Origin: Sphagnum compactum
Taxonomy: Eukaryota; Bryophyta; Sphagnopsida; Sphagnales
Length of the DNA stretch: 64,000 nt
Direction of reading: 5' to 3'
Assembly: GCA_965153455.1 (NCBI GenBank)
Contig: OZ234499.1
Location: 15,186,271 to 15,250,270, forward strand
Shown here: one piece after another, positions 1 through 12,846 of the stretch
Position numbering within the stretch: the stretch's first letter is position 1
Layout of the letters: the number at the start of each line of letters is the position of its first letter
Position numbers and translations under genes: made by a program
Notes under the pieces: generated by a model
The model's database searches: none
The model's input: the letters and a program-made list of their open reading frames with translations, nothing else
Told to the model about the DNA's origin: nothing

Positions 1-69
1 TCAAGGAATTTTAGCTCTAGTTCTGCTCAGGAATCTAGAGTACTTGATCCCCCCACCTTCCTAATTATG

Positions 70-466
70 GTCAGAAATCTCAGATAACCTGTCCATGCCC
101 AACAACAAAAGAAATTGAGTCTGTTTGGGGTGGATTGGCAATATGGTGCTCAGGAACTTGCAATCTTGCTCAATGGTTTTCGCTCTGAGTCAACAACCCC
201 TGCAGTTGTTGCAGGTGGCCATGTATTATAGACAAACATATTCCTGGGCATCAGAGATCCCTTTGCCAGAGGTTCTTCCCATGTGGCTGCATGTCTATTT
301 GCAACAATTTTCCACACTGGGTAAAGTCTGTCTCAACTCAAAACTCTTACATCTTCTTCATCATGAAGCACATAAGCATGGTAATCCCTTGAAAACATCC
401 AGCAGCTATTGCACAGGATCTCGCTGTGATCAGTAGTATCCTCAACCCAGAATTGGAGAAACATCT
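70..466 (+). repeat. Direct repeat copy A, upstream of the methyltransferase gene
   Basis: This stretch matches 3963-4368 in the same orientation over almost its whole length, with many substitutions and small indels. Both copies end in the same GGAGAAACATCT block. The pair brackets the methyltransferase gene: copy A ends about 20 bp before its start codon and copy B begins about 170 bp after its proposed stop. A short peptide frame (NMVL.NLQSCS...ALSQQPLQLLQ) is open in both copies and is followed by GTGGCC or GTAGCC, so it could be an exon remnant. I do not recognise the product. Confidence 0.75.
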
Positions 467-484
467 GTCTGTCTGGAGCATTAA

Positions 485-3400
485 ATGACAAAGGAAAACG
501 GTGAACCACAGGCATATGGGGTTGAAACTTATTGGGACAACAGATACAGCCAGGATACAAGCACTTTTGATTGGTACCAACAGTATGCAGGAGTGGCTCC
601 ACTGATCAACATGTACATCCCCAAGTCAAGCAAAATACTCATGGTTGGTTGTGGCAATGCAGGTATGTCACTGCATATCTGTCTTCTTCTTTGATGAGTG
701 CTTAAGGTACTGGAAGAAAGGGTTTAGGAGTTTTGTGTAGGAACAATGGGACTGAGATTCAGAGATTCAGGAGATTTTTGGTTGGGGTATATTTGCAGCA
801 ATATCACAGGACATGGTTTCTGATGGTTACCAAGATATTGTGAACATTGACATCTCTGCTGTCGTCATTGAAGCAATGCGAGAAAAATACAAGGACATGC
901 ACCAACTGCAGTGTAACCCTTCTTCATACCCTGACCTTCATTTTGATATCTCCGACTTCTTGCCGCAGCTTTTGCTCTGCATGAAAGAACTTTCCAATTT
1001 CTAGATTTCCAATAGTCAACCTATGCAATGATTACCAAATTCCAAGTCTTTGATAAAACTCCACAGTATATTTGAAAGCACAGTCAGCTTCTCTACTTTC
1101 TTTAAAGAGATCAGATAGACACCCTAATTCAAGTTCTGCCATCTGTTGAGTTCACTGTCATGGGAAGCTGTTTTTGATACAAACTCGTGGAATTTGATCT
1201 GGGCATTAGTGATCCAAGATAGTTCTTTGTTCTTTTCTGTGGACAAACAGATCAAAGAATGGATGTGCAAGAGATGAAAGCTTTCAAAGATGGTCAATTT
1301 GACTCTGTATTGGATAAAGGTATGGAGCATTGATTCCACAGGTTGGTGAGAAGCTGATACATGATTCATACATACTTTCCTGTATTTACACTATTCCTTG
1401 AGCTGTTCATCAAGTGGGTTTGTCTGCCCTAGAGCAGTTTTGTTGCAGGGTGTTGAGATTATGCACCTTGCCTGCAGCCACACTATTTTCTTTGAACTGT
1501 GATTGCTAAAGATATTCCACTGTGGGTGATATTGCAGGCTTGTTGGACTCCTTGATGGTGAGCAGTTAATGTTTGCATTCCATCCACAAAGATAAGCTGT
1601 ATGGGTTATGTCTGAAGATGCATAATGTTCAAGGGTATAATGTAATTTCATGTGCTGGTGTATAATGTTGCTGTGTGATGGCAGTGTGGAACTAGTGCAC
1701 CATGTAGTGTGTCAACTATGCTCTGGGAGATTCACAGGTCCTTACTCATGTGCATGTGCTTTTCCTTGCTATTCTTTCTACCTGCCAAGCTCTTGTTCCG
1801 GTCTTGGGTCACTCTTCAGAAAATTGAAAGTTTTTAGTCTTTAGGTTTGGACTATACATGGTGGATGGTCCTAAGCCCATTGTTATCTAAGGTTGGCAAT
1901 CAATGGCTTTTGGATTAGGGTTCTGGGTGGTTGAAAAACCATGTGGGCAAGGGAATTTAAATGGTATGTACAGAAAATATATCATTTTCGTAGTTGTCTA
2001 TTGCAAACTGAATATGTGTCGGAGAGAAAAGTTTGTTGTGGACTTATGTGTATACTTATGTGCTTGTGCTAGGGTTCTGAAGCCAGGAGGTGTGTACTTA
2101 CTGGTCTGTGTCCCTAGACCCCATTTGCACCTCATTCTGTTTTGGGAAGTGTGCCTTTGTATTTTGTATAGCTTTGATGTTTAAGTTAGTTTGACATGTT
2201 AGGTGGCATGTCAGTCACCAAAATAACATTGGGAAGCATTTAGACTTCAAGTTTTATGAACTAAGATTGTCAAAGGGCTTGGGTTAATGGCCACAGTTTA
2301 GGGTTCATGTTGTGATTTATTGCAAATGTTCACAGGTCTAAATGGGCATGTCTAAGATGAGTTGGTGAGGTTGATGTATTGCTGGATTCATAAGCAATTG
2401 TTGTGCTTTCCTGTTCACAAACAGATCACATTGGGTGAACCCCGGCTGCGACTCCCTCACTTGAAGGCTGAAAATTGTCCGTGGGAGGTTCTTTTCCATG
2501 TCATATGTAAATGCTCTCCTCCATGCTGATCTTCATTTTTTCTGAGGTTTTCATAACATGCCAATTCCTTATTACAGTTTGACATGAAATTCATTATCTG
2601 CCTTCTAATTTGTCCTCGTGACATGACATATAAGTAGCTTAATTGCAACATCCTCTGAATTAGTTAGCATCCTTGTGGAGTGTCCTCTAGAAGCTCTCAT
2701 TATGATAGTACCCTTGGTAGCAAACCAATCAAGGCAAATATGGTGACAAACCTGACAGTGGCAAATTTTAACTACTTTCGGGCTATTGCCTCAGGATTAA
2801 ATCAGTAATATGTACCTTTGTGATTAATCACACATTCAATGGTTAGAGTTGAGAGTTTGGTTTCCTATGAACAATGGATTTGACCCCATGTGCAAATTAC
2901 CCGCTTTTTCCATGCAGCTAAACCAGGCTCCATGAGAACTGATGAAAGTACTTCCAAACTTCTGACTGATCAAGTTCTTTTGAATGACGACTTGACATTT
3001 GGGCCCCTTTTCAAAATGGAAGACCCTGACTTGCACTATGTCTATGTTTGCATAAAGGTATGCATCCCTCTTATAATTCTCATTCTTCTCTTGGTTTTGG
3101 TATGGATGTTCGAAACATGGGCCAATCGGTTGGTCAACAGAATTTTCTTGCAGTTCCTTTTCTTTTTGGTTTATTCTACATGTGATGTATGACTGCTGCT
3201 GTCAATTTCTGTTTCCAAAGTTCCCCCTGCATTCATTGTCAACAATATCATGGCTCCACATGGTTGAACATTGTAAATAGCCTTCATGACTAGTTGGGAT
3301 AGAAACACCGAGTCTTGTTTGTAAGAGCAGAGAAAGTGGTCTCTTGCATTCATGAAATGACTAATGACAAAACAGGAGGGCAGTACAACAAAAGTGCAAG

Positions 3401-3790
3401 AACCTATCGGAGGTTTTGGAAAACCCTCATCTGTGACATAGAAACTCAACTCAAATCCATGTATGATAGAGGTAGACAAGGAATATAAACTAGGTGTCAT
3501 TAAAATGTGAAGATCATAGTGTCTTTTATATACTTCTTTGTGTGCCATATCCATTTTAGCCAAGTCATGAACCATTTACATTGGGACTTTTATTGCCTTC
3601 AAATATAAAGGGGTGGTTTATATTGAGGCAAAATTCCCTTGATTCAATAATGGTAATTTGAAACAATTGTGAATTTCGCTGACAGAAGGAGAGGCTTTGG
3701 TCAAAAGAATTGGACACAATTTGTAGTGAAAAGTGTAAGGACAATTGGAAAGGCGTATTTGGAGTAAGAGATCTGACACTTGGGGAGTAG
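485..3790 (+). CDS. EEF1AKMT4/METTL13-like SAM-dependent methyltransferase, nine exons
   Basis: Exons proposed from splice sites and unbroken phase: 485-662, 799-912, 1251-1319, 1538-1557, 1685-1737, 2073-2103, 2425-2506, 2918-3057 and 3686-3790. They total 792 nt, or 263 residues, close to the usual size of this plant family. The N-terminus has YWDNRYSQ...FDWYQQY, the family signature. Motif I is KILMVGCGNA, followed by VNIDIS (acidic end of beta 2), MDVQEM, FDSVLDKG, LLDSLM, RVLKPGGVYLL, GEPRLRLPHL and near the end LEDPD.HY-like MEDPDLHYVYVCIK. Relatives methylate lysines of translation elongation factor 1A; that activity here is inferred. The 20-nt fourth exon is unusually small but is needed for phase and motif order. 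The last exon is the least certain: it has a good acceptor and an open frame to TAG, but no recognised motif. Confidence 0.85.
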
Positions 3791-3962
3791 GAAATGGACT
3801 GCTGAAGAATCTTCTTTTTGAGGTATATTATGCTACTTCCATTTGCTTCTCCAAAGTTTGAATCTAGACAAAGTGCTTCTAGTCAAGCACTACATTCTCC
3901 GGACAAGAGGCAACAAAGATGCCTACCAACCAGTCTGATCATGGTTCTCAGGATGTCAGTAA

Positions 3963-4368
3963 GATCAGAAATCTTAGATAACCTGGTGAGTGCCCAACAA
4001 CAGAAGGAATTGAGTCTGTTTGAAGTGGATTATTGTTTGAAGTGATCAGCAATATGGTGCTCAAGAACTTGCAATCTTGCTCAAGAGTTTTGGCCCTGAG
4101 TCAACAACCTCTGCAATTGTTGCAGGTAGCCATATAATTATAGACAAATTTATTGCCGGTGTTGGGCATCAGAGAGCCTTCACCACAGGTTCTTCCCATG
4201 TGGCTGCATGTCTATTTGCACAATTCCTGCATTGGGTAAAATCTGACTTAACTTTTACGTATTCTTCATCATTTAAAGCATGGTAATCCCTTGTAACTGT
4301 CTAGCAGCCATTGCACAGGATCTCACTGTGATCATTAGTATATTAAACTGGGAATTGGAGAAACATCT
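3963..4368 (+). repeat. Direct repeat copy B, downstream of the methyltransferase gene
   Basis: Partner of 70-466. It carries an extra short insertion (TTGTTTGAAGTGATCA region near 4030-4045) relative to copy A. Shared landmarks are GAATTGAGTCTGTTTG, CAATATGGTGCTCA, TCTTCCCATGTGGCTGC and GGAGAAACATCT. Divergence is clearly higher than between the arms of the large inverted duplication, so this is an older event. Confidence 0.75.
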
Positions 4369-4369
4369 A

Positions 4370-5278
4370 GATGCTCATAACAAAAGTACACTATGCCTTG
4401 CACATAGCTTGCACAGATGCTAATCTGGATCAACAACACTCTACCCCAATTTCGTAAAACAACCCATTGACATTTGACTGCCATCTTCAGACTTCAGTTG
4501 CAAAATGCACAAACACATGAACCACTTGTACTTGCATAGAAATATTGACATCAAATTTGCAGCAGAAATAGATGTGCATGCACGTTGCTTGTTATGGAGA
4601 CCAAGCAGTTCAACTCTCACCCCTGATTTCTGCATGTTTCATCACTACCAGGAGAACTAACATGATTTCAAAAAATTCAACAAAGAGGTACATTGCAGCA
4701 CATACAGAGTGCTGCATCTCTACTACAAGCCTTCAGCTGTATTCTCAAACAGTTCAATTTCTGCCCCAGGCAATGTATAGGCAAGTAGTGGCTCCTCCCA
4801 TCTCCATTCGACAGCAACATGACAGCAACATGTACAGTAATACAGACTGCTAACTGCAACATCCACACTGCTCCCAGCAATGGAAGAACAATGAGAGAAA
4901 CTTCAGAGGTAATTTGGCAATCAAGATGAGTTTTCCAAATGGCCCAATAGTCAAGTGCAACAGAAAATTGGCAACCCTGCATCAGTAACTAATGCAGCCA
5001 GGAGTGAAACAATTTCTAATGACTGGAGATGTTGTTATGGTCTCAAATTCCACACAGTTTCCAAAATAACTCCCTACATGAGAGGAAAGAGGCACCAGAC
5101 ATAAGTGATACAAAGGGTAGAGGCGGGAAGTCAAAACTAAGAGGAGGCTCCACAGCGACTTCTCATTGGCAACACATCTGATAACAGTGTCCAACTAGGT
5201 GGTGTAATAATACCACTAGACATGCTACAAACAAGATAAAATTGATGTAGACATTGGTTAAACAGACAGCTACTGGCA
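4370..5278. other. No gene recognised
   Basis: Only short open frames without recognisable domains are present. This stretch lies downstream of the PPR pseudogene, which reads leftwards, and may contain its old 3' untranslated region. Confidence 0.5.
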
Positions 5279-6538
5279 TCACCAATAGTCCATGCATGAA
5301 CAAACACCATCCTCAAAGGGATTGGCATCCTGTAGATGGCCAGCACAGCCATGAAGGTCGACCATGCAGGTGTAATGTTCCAATTTTGGAGATATCATGT
5401 AAGTGGTCATGGAAGCATAACAGCACATGCCTTCATCCACCAAACCTGCATGGCTACAAGCTGACAGAAGACAGACAAAAGTAATATCATTTGGCTGTAC
5501 ACCTTGTTCACACATCCGTTCAAAATGTTTAAGAGCTTCCTTACCATGCCCATGCATGGCACATCCTCCAAGTATGGAATTCCAAGAGACCACATCAAGT
5601 AATGGCATCTTGGTGAACACTCTCCAAGCATTTTCCATGCTGCCACATTTTGCATACATATCCACCAAACTACTCCCCACAAAGACATCTGAATCCCATC
5701 CACTTTCAATGATCTGCTCATGAACACACCTGCCCTCTTCAAGTGCAACTACACTGGCATATGCATTCAGCACTCCCACAAAAGTAACAGAGTCTGGTTG
5801 CACACCCTCTTTTTACATTTGTCGAAATAGTTCCAGTGCCTTCTGCCCCTGCCCACCTTTCACATGTCCCAATATCATGGAGGTCCAAGTCACCACATCT
5901 CGAGATGGCATCTTCACGAACACTCTCTGAGCATCATCCATGCTGCCACATTTTGAATACATGTCAACCAAGCTACTCCCCACAAAGACATCTGAATCCC
6001 ATCCACTTTCAATGATCTGCTCATGAACACACCTGCCCTCTTCAAGTGCAGCTACGCTGGCACATGCATTCAGCACCCCCATGAAAGTAACAGAGTCTGG
6101 CTGTACATCCTCCTGTTGCATTTGTTGAAATAGTTCCAGTGCCTTTTGCCCTTGACCGCATTTTACATGTTCCACTATCATTGCTGTCCAAGTCACCACA
6201 TCTCGAGATGGCATCTTGTTAAACACTCTCTGAGCATTTTCCATGCTGCCACATTTTGCATACATATCCACCAAGCTACTCCCCACAAAGACATTGGACT
6301 CACAACCATTTTGAATGACCTGTTCATGAACATGCCTGCCATCTTCAAGTGCTCATAAACAAGCACATGCAGTAATCACCTGAATAAAAGTGAATTTATC
6401 AGGACTCGTTCCTTCTTGTTGCATTTGTTGGAAAAGCTGCAGCGCCTTCTTAGGTTTCCCATTCCTCACATATGTTTTAATCTTCTGATTTCATGCAAAA
6501 ATGTTCAATTGCACTGTGCCTGGTGCCATTGCAGCCAT
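5279..6538 (-). pseudogene. DYW-type PPR protein pseudogene with three in-frame stops and internal deletion
   Basis: Read leftwards from an ATG at 6538 the single frame gives tandem PPR units: FVGSSLVDMYAKCGSMENA, VFNKMPSRDVVTWTAMI, GQKALELFQQMQQEDVQPDS and ALEEGRCVHEQIIESGW recur two to three times, as in PLS-class organelle RNA-editing factors. Stops interrupt the same frame at 6491-6493 (TGA), 6353-6355 (TGA) and 5813-5815 (TAA, where relatives have a Gln in RQMQQEG). After LEHYTCMVDL.GCAGHLQ, the sequence jumps straight to DANPFEDGVCSCMDYW and a stop. The final residues are the authentic DYW terminus, but the E/E+ motifs and nearly all of the DYW deaminase domain, including the HxE and CxxC zinc centre, are missing. 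No frameshift is needed, so the deletion kept frame. The gene is intronless, as is common in this family. It cannot make an editing factor. Confidence 0.9.
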
Positions 6539-9500
6539 CTCTGCTGCCACCCATGGTGTATTGCATCAGTTGTCAAGCCAGAGTGATTCCTGTGTCTTCT
6601 TATGCTTGAAATCCAGGTACCTTTGATTTACCTACAACCAGAAGTCCAGCTGATCAACACAGATTCTCTACATCTCAGGCATAAATACTATCACAAGGAC
6701 AGACAAAAGCTGCCCTGATGTTCTCCATCAGCAAGAGAAATTTGTCACAGCATATTGCATATACTTATTTTTTCCAGCGTACTACTACCATTGCACTACC
6801 ATCCCACCAGTACAAAGGATCTGAAAATAATTTCTGCCAAAGTTTAGACCATGGCACAATAGCAACCAAGAGAGCAACAAGATTGGCACCAACAAGAACA
6901 CCTATAGCTCCATGTGAACTCTGATAGGATTGATGTTCAGATACCTTCTCTGATCTGTGACCCACCATTGTGAAGAATCTGAAAAGGACTCCTGCCACAG
7001 TTTGTCCCTCTGACCTCCACGAACTGCACAAAAACTTCCTCTCAAAATCATTTACTTTTGATTACATTGAAGCCACCACGAGATATTGCAGCTTGCATAA
7101 ATTGTATGCAATCTTTCGATTTACTTTGGGAAGACATCACTATAATTAGGTCAAGATTATTTGGCAAACAAAACATACTTCCTGTGAGATGAAGGCAGTA
7201 TTGAGAGAGAGAGAGAGAGAACACAAGAAAAGCTCACAAAAATCCAGTGGGCTCATAACATGCTTATGAAATAGCATCCTTGGAAAACATGGTTGCCGAT
7301 GTCTTAACAACCAATAATGTTCCATGAAACAAGCATTTTAAACATTATACATAATATCAACACTACTAATGGGTATTTAATATTATACTATAATAAACAT
7401 TAAATACTAAGCTGGTGGTCTGACACTTCGTGAGTGACTTCACAAATATTTTGCCAAACCATTACTGTGTTTGAAAGCCGTGATGATAGAAGGTGACAAA
7501 GCATGGGCTTGGCTGTGCAGAACAATTTTTGTTGAGTATGCGGGAGCAGTGTTGCTATCTCCATGTTGCTTTTTGGGCACAGTGGATATATCTTGAGATG
7601 CATAAGATCATAGGGTTTGATCTAACAGACCCTAACTCTGGTAACTCTTTTTTATCAAAGTCAATGCCTTTTGCCATGGAGCTCATTTGTATCATCAAGC
7701 TTGTGGCTATATCAGGTGGATATACTTAGTGTTGTGACTCACATAGATGGTTTTTATAGTGCTTGGCATAGTCTAGTCATCTTATTTGATTGTGCTGCAT
7801 ATCTTTGTCATGACTTTGAAACCGCTTGTATCAAAGTTGAATACTGCTTGTCAACTTTGTATATCAACTTTGTATGCCTGAGTACTGTCCTGGCTATCTG
7901 GCTGAAAAGAAAAATTTCAGACTCACTGAACACAAAGTTTGCAAAATGATCTCAATTTCTGGATTTAGCAGCTGGGTGGGCTAGTGATTATGTTGGCAGC
8001 ATTCTGTTTTCTATTCCAAGGATGGGCCTTGTCAAGTGACTCTCCTGTCTGTCTCTTGCTGCTTTTCTGAAAGGCAACCTGCAGTATTGTTCATTATCTC
8101 CAAAGAAGCACAGGTCCTCTACATTTCCAGCCTTTGGTATTAGTGCATATGCTCTGTGTGAGCTATGGCTCCTTGCTATTGACAAATTGAGTACATTCTC
8201 AAGTACCTTTGTAGTGCATCATAACAAAATCTTGATGCTCCACAACAATCTGTGATAGTTGCATCCATGACTTCTGATTACCTTTCAATACAAGAGGACG
8301 ATCACAGATGGGAGATCAGCAGGTTGGCCATATCAGATTCAGTCCATCCTTTTGCCAGCTCTATCAGGTGTTCTAGCTACATTGCACTATATGATTAGCT
8401 GACATGTGTCTTTGAAGGTACACAACTTCATCTTATGTTATTGGTGCAGTCAGTTACGGGAATTAAGAAAGTCTGACTGTTAGTGAAATGCATGCGTGAT
8501 GATTAGCTGCACTTGAAGATTGCATTTTGTGTAGACAAGAGAAGTGGGATTTTGAACTTGGAACATGTTATACTGATATAAGTGAAGCTTTGCGGCAACA
8601 ACTGATATGGTATTAGGGGATAATTGTTGGATCTGCTGGGTGGGCAGAGCTTGTCAAAGAAGTGTCTTCATGCAGTGACTGTAACATCAGCTGCATGGTG
8701 GCTGTTTTGATTTGCTTTGGTAAGCCTATTTCTATCACTCTTCTTGACTTGCACTCTGACTTTATTGCCCATAGCTCTCTTAGTACACTTGGCTCTTGTT
8801 TCTTTCTAGCTTGTAAGTGAAAAATAGATGTCAATTGGATATGTACTGTACTGTGTATGAGGTCATCCAATTCAAATCTTGTTGGATCCACTGGTTGAGA
8901 GGAATTGAGGGTAAATACAGTTTTTGGCCTCCAAAGATCATTTTCTTAAAATCTCTCCATGTTGTTTCTATCATGTCTCACTTCATCTTTCGACGTTTTT
9001 ATAGGTCTATTCTGCTGACTCAAGCCTCTTTATGTATGCAGATACCAAAATGACAACTGTGACATGCAGTTTGACAAGGTTAAAGAGTTGTTAAATTGGT
9101 GATCGCCCCAATTTTCCATTCCAGTATAGTAGTCTCAGTTGACCTCATCGTGATGATGATTGAAGACCCCGGTAGTTCTGCCAAAGCAGTGAATCAAGAT
9201 GCAAACTGTTGCTCTCTACTTTTCTTCTTGTCACAGACCAGAGGCATTCGATTCCTTGAAACTTGCCTTCATCATCATTATGCATTTCGTGCATTTCAAT
9301 TCCAGTATGGTCTTTCATTGAGTCTTAGAGATTTTATTTTGCAAAAATTGATTCCTATCCCGCAAATATCATGCTCATTGACTTTCAGCAGTAGTAATGA
9401 ATGGGCAAAAACCTGTTTCCCAGGTATTTTAAAATAGTCATGGACTCATGTGAGTCAATTCTCGATAAATTCTTTTTCTGATGCAATACAACAATTGGAG

Positions 9501-10215
9501 GTGGAACACACCATAGCTAGTTGACAGTGGTTACTATAATGCATGGGAGAACAATTGCCATATGTTTTGTTCTTCAATATTAAACACCCTTGGCGTGTTT
9601 AATGTTCTCAGAAATCCTCTTGTTCGTTGTCAGCAATACAACATATACCAGTCCTTCACATTGAAGTATATTGCAAATTCAATCCAACACATCTTGAGTC
9701 AGTTATGCATTCAAATCCAGGACAAAGGCATGCTGAACATATAGTATAGGGTAAGGCACCACTCCTAGCATAAATCCAAGTATTTCTTGAACCTTTGGTT
9801 GTAAATCTAATCTATAATTTTTGTCCCTATCTTTGATGGTTATCCTTCTTTTATGTGTTTCCCTTTATTAACCTTTAGATTTATTATACATATGTAAGTC
9901 TATTTTTGAACCTTGCACTAGTTTTTGGACTCAATGTTTTTATTTTCTTCCTTTCTATATATGAAGTTTCAGACTTGACCTATCTTCTTCTTCAAGATGT
10001 TTTATTTTTATTGATAGATATGAATTATCGTTTGTTTTTGTATTTTTTAAAATTAGAACAATAGAATGTGAGAATTCTAAGCAAAGTTGAAGTTGTTATT
10101 CTATTTTAGCTTGTAAAGAATACATACTTGAAAAAGAATTGGAAATAAAAGTGAATTATTCATTTGATTTTAACTTAGGTTTAAATTTGATCTTGTGCTC
10201 AATATTTTTGGAAGG
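6539..10215. other. No gene recognised
   Basis: About 3.7 kb with only short, isolated open frames and no domain I can name. It contains a (GA)n microsatellite at 7203-7220. From about 9,750 it becomes markedly AT-rich. Some of it may be intron or decayed transposon, but I cannot show either. Confidence 0.4.
7203..7220. repeat. (GA)9 microsatellite
   Basis: Nine uninterrupted GA dinucleotides. Confidence 0.95.
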
Positions 10216-10690
10216 AATGCAAAGTGCTTAATAAGAATTTACAACAATCCTTCCTTTGAAAGTTTAATAAATGTTCTTCTTTGGAGGACTCATTCTCCCC
10301 ACGTGGGAATGCAAAGTGCTTAATAAGAATTTACAACAATCCTTCCTTTGAAAGTTTAATGAATGTTCTTCTTTGGAGGACTCATTCTCCCCACGTGGGA
10401 ATGCAAAGTGCTTAATAAGAATTTACAACAATCCTTCCTTTGAAAGTTTAATAAATGTTCTTCTTTGGAGGACTCATTCTCCCCACGTGTGACCTTTGAA
10501 AGATTAATACATGTTCTTCTTTGGAGGACTCATTCTCCCTAAGTGTGCTAGTGACGCTTTAGTAATCATGTTCTTAGTTGAAGTCCTTTGTTTATTAATG
10601 ATCCACTGCACTATTCTTTCATTAATGAAGTTGGGTCCCCCTATATGCGCCTACAATGGTTATTATTTGGAGCATCCTTGTCGGCATTCT
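10216..10690 (+). repeat. Repeat element with ~92-bp tandem units (left copy)
   Basis: Three near-identical units of about 92 bp carry AATGCAAAGTGCTTAATAAG, CAATCCTTCCTTTGAAAG and TTCTTTGGAGGACTCATTC, ending in CACGTGGG. They are followed by a shorter variant unit and a unique tail (CTAGTGACGCTTTAGTAATC to GGAGCATCCTTG). The same tail, preceded by four short units, occurs inverted at 40,486-40,860. It lies just outside the outer end of the left arm of the large inverted duplication. Tandem subterminal units are typical of DNA transposon ends, but no transposase is attached to this copy. Confidence 0.8.
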
Positions 10691-10766
10691 AATCATTTAC
10701 CACAATTGTCAACTTGTGAACGCATTGGGAATAGGAAAAAAAGCAAAAAATCCGGGCTCACACCCA

Positions 10767-10784
10767 CCCCCCCCCCCCCCCCCC
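10767..10784. repeat. Poly-C run
   Basis: Eighteen consecutive C residues inside a C/A-rich stretch. Confidence 0.95.
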
Positions 10785-11107
10785 ACCCTCCCTTTACCCA
10801 AAAGAAAAAACCCTGCACCCTTCTCATTGGCTCCATGAAATTGCACGATTTGTTTCAACTGGGACTAGTAGCCTACCCCCACTGTAAACTGGGGGCAAAT
10901 ATTAGGATGTTTGTAAACAAGCCCCACTGCAGTGGTCATCTCATGACATCATGACCCATGTTTTTGAACTAGTCCCAAGATTGGAATGGTTGTCTTATTT
11001 CACCAGGGACCAAGTGCCATTGAAATGCAGCATGGGATGCTCACCGTATCTTCAACTGCATGATCAAGTTCACCATGAACCTGAGATGGAAACAATTGGC
11101 CCCATAT

Positions 11108-12846
11108 AGCACAATTCTTTGTTTGCGTTCTTGTCATGCACATGTTTGCATCATTTTCATCACATCCCATCATACACTTGATAATTTCACTAGGATCTAG
11201 GCCAAATATGTGTGACTTTCCATGTATCATTATCACATAACATTGCAATGAATTCAAAAACTTCTTGATGTCATTTCCTTGAGAATAGGATTGACAATCA
11301 CCCAAGAAAGCTTGAACTAATGATTGGGTCAGACCCATAATTGAATTTCAAGGTTCAATTGAATGTGGTGGAGGATGAAATTTTAGGCAATTACTTTAAA
11401 TATGTTAGCACTATATAATGCTCATAACAAAAATAAAAAACTAGAAGATTGCAAGCCAAACTTTTTATTATTTAACCCTACATACATGGCTTGAGAATAG
11501 AGACCTCCTTTTCTAGTAATATTGTTTTTTCATTGACCGAATAACCCTTAATGGATCACAACATCTTGCATGGTGTTATGTTGCATTGAACCCATAATCA
11601 ATTACAAACTAGTCACATAGTGCCAACCACTTAAGTAATCACTTTGATCTCTCTATATACCTATTGCCAAGTGTCCACCCAACAAAAATAATCAATGCAA
11701 GTATCAAATTACAATGACGATTGAAATGGTGAACTTGTTTATGTAGCCATAAACTTCTAGTTCTGGGAAGAGTTCATGCAAGGCAAAAAAAAATAGCTCA
11801 ACACATTCCACCCTAAAATTACAACAACCACAAAATTTCCAATGTATGTAAATATAAGAGTAAATGACCCATGTTCCATAGCCAGTACACATTTCCACCC
11901 AAATCAAATCTGAGTGCAATGGGACTATTCACTAAACCCATTTTCCATCAGAATTGGTCAGTTCAAAGTGAGCATTTTACCTTGGTTGCGACCGTAATGG
12001 GATCTTAGTGGACAACTTCATTACAGATTCATCCCCATCAATTTTATATATAAATATATAGACATATATAATGTTGATTTTCTAATGTCTCTAACCTCAT
12101 CTGAAGGTGCATGAGTTGCACCCAAGTTTTGAACCCTTTGTTGCCTCACACCCAAGCTGATTATAAACCCTGAGAGTATAGACCCTGAGCACAACAAAGT
12201 TCAGCAAAAGCTTGAACAGGAAAATGAACTGAAAGGCTCTAAGTAGTTCATGTTGGAGTACAAATACCCAGGCTTTAGAAAACTGGTCAATTCTGACCCA
12301 TGCAAGCAAGAAAGGAATGGCCAGGAATCAGGAATCAGGATCAATAAATACACAATGAAAGAATCTACAATGAAAGAACAAGACTAAATAATAATGTAAT
12401 ATATGTATTCAAGCAGTAATAGTAATACATGCTACAACATGAAACTGCAAAAGAAAACTCCATAACAACAATTTGAAAAGGTGACATAATAATAATGAGT
12501 GCAGTCATAACCTTATACGAGTTGCTCACGGAAAATAACTCTCAAAAAGTATCAGACCATCATCTTAATCACACACAACAGCACCAAACCGCAATGACTA
12601 TTCACTGACTTCTTCCACTTCCAACAACAGTGTCATGACAACCCACTGACTTCATGAGCTCCGCCATGGTTTGTGTACCATGACTACCCACTGACTTCAT
12701 CTGCTCCCACCCACAGCCAGGTGTAGATAAGTGTATAATAATAAGCAACCCAAAAACTAAAATCCAGAAACCCACATTTCTGGAACCGAACTGGAAGAGG
12801 ACTGAGTCGTGACGTTGGCTAGCACTCAAAGAGACATGTATCCAAA
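11108..12846. mobile_element. 1.7-kb insertion of unknown type in K1 exon 3
   Basis: The sequence lies between two halves of a lectin exon that are continuous in the right arm (break between CTCTTCGTGT and ATATGGGGCC in gene orientation). About 10 nt of exon are missing at the junction. I see no clear terminal inverted repeats or target duplication. A minus-strand frame at about 11,338-11,112 is open for some 75 codons and runs into the lectin exon (IWGQLFPSQVHGELDH). Its protein is not recognised. It may be a transposon or filler captured during break repair. Confidence 0.7.

Noticed and set aside
6765-7031. 88-codon minus-strand frame upstream of the PPR relic
   Set aside because: Hydrophobic stretch but no homology I can name and no link in frame to the PPR sequence.
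8613-9437. Open frames of 90-113 codons on both strands
   Set aside because: No domain, no codon pattern, and no plausible exon chain; left as unassigned sequence.
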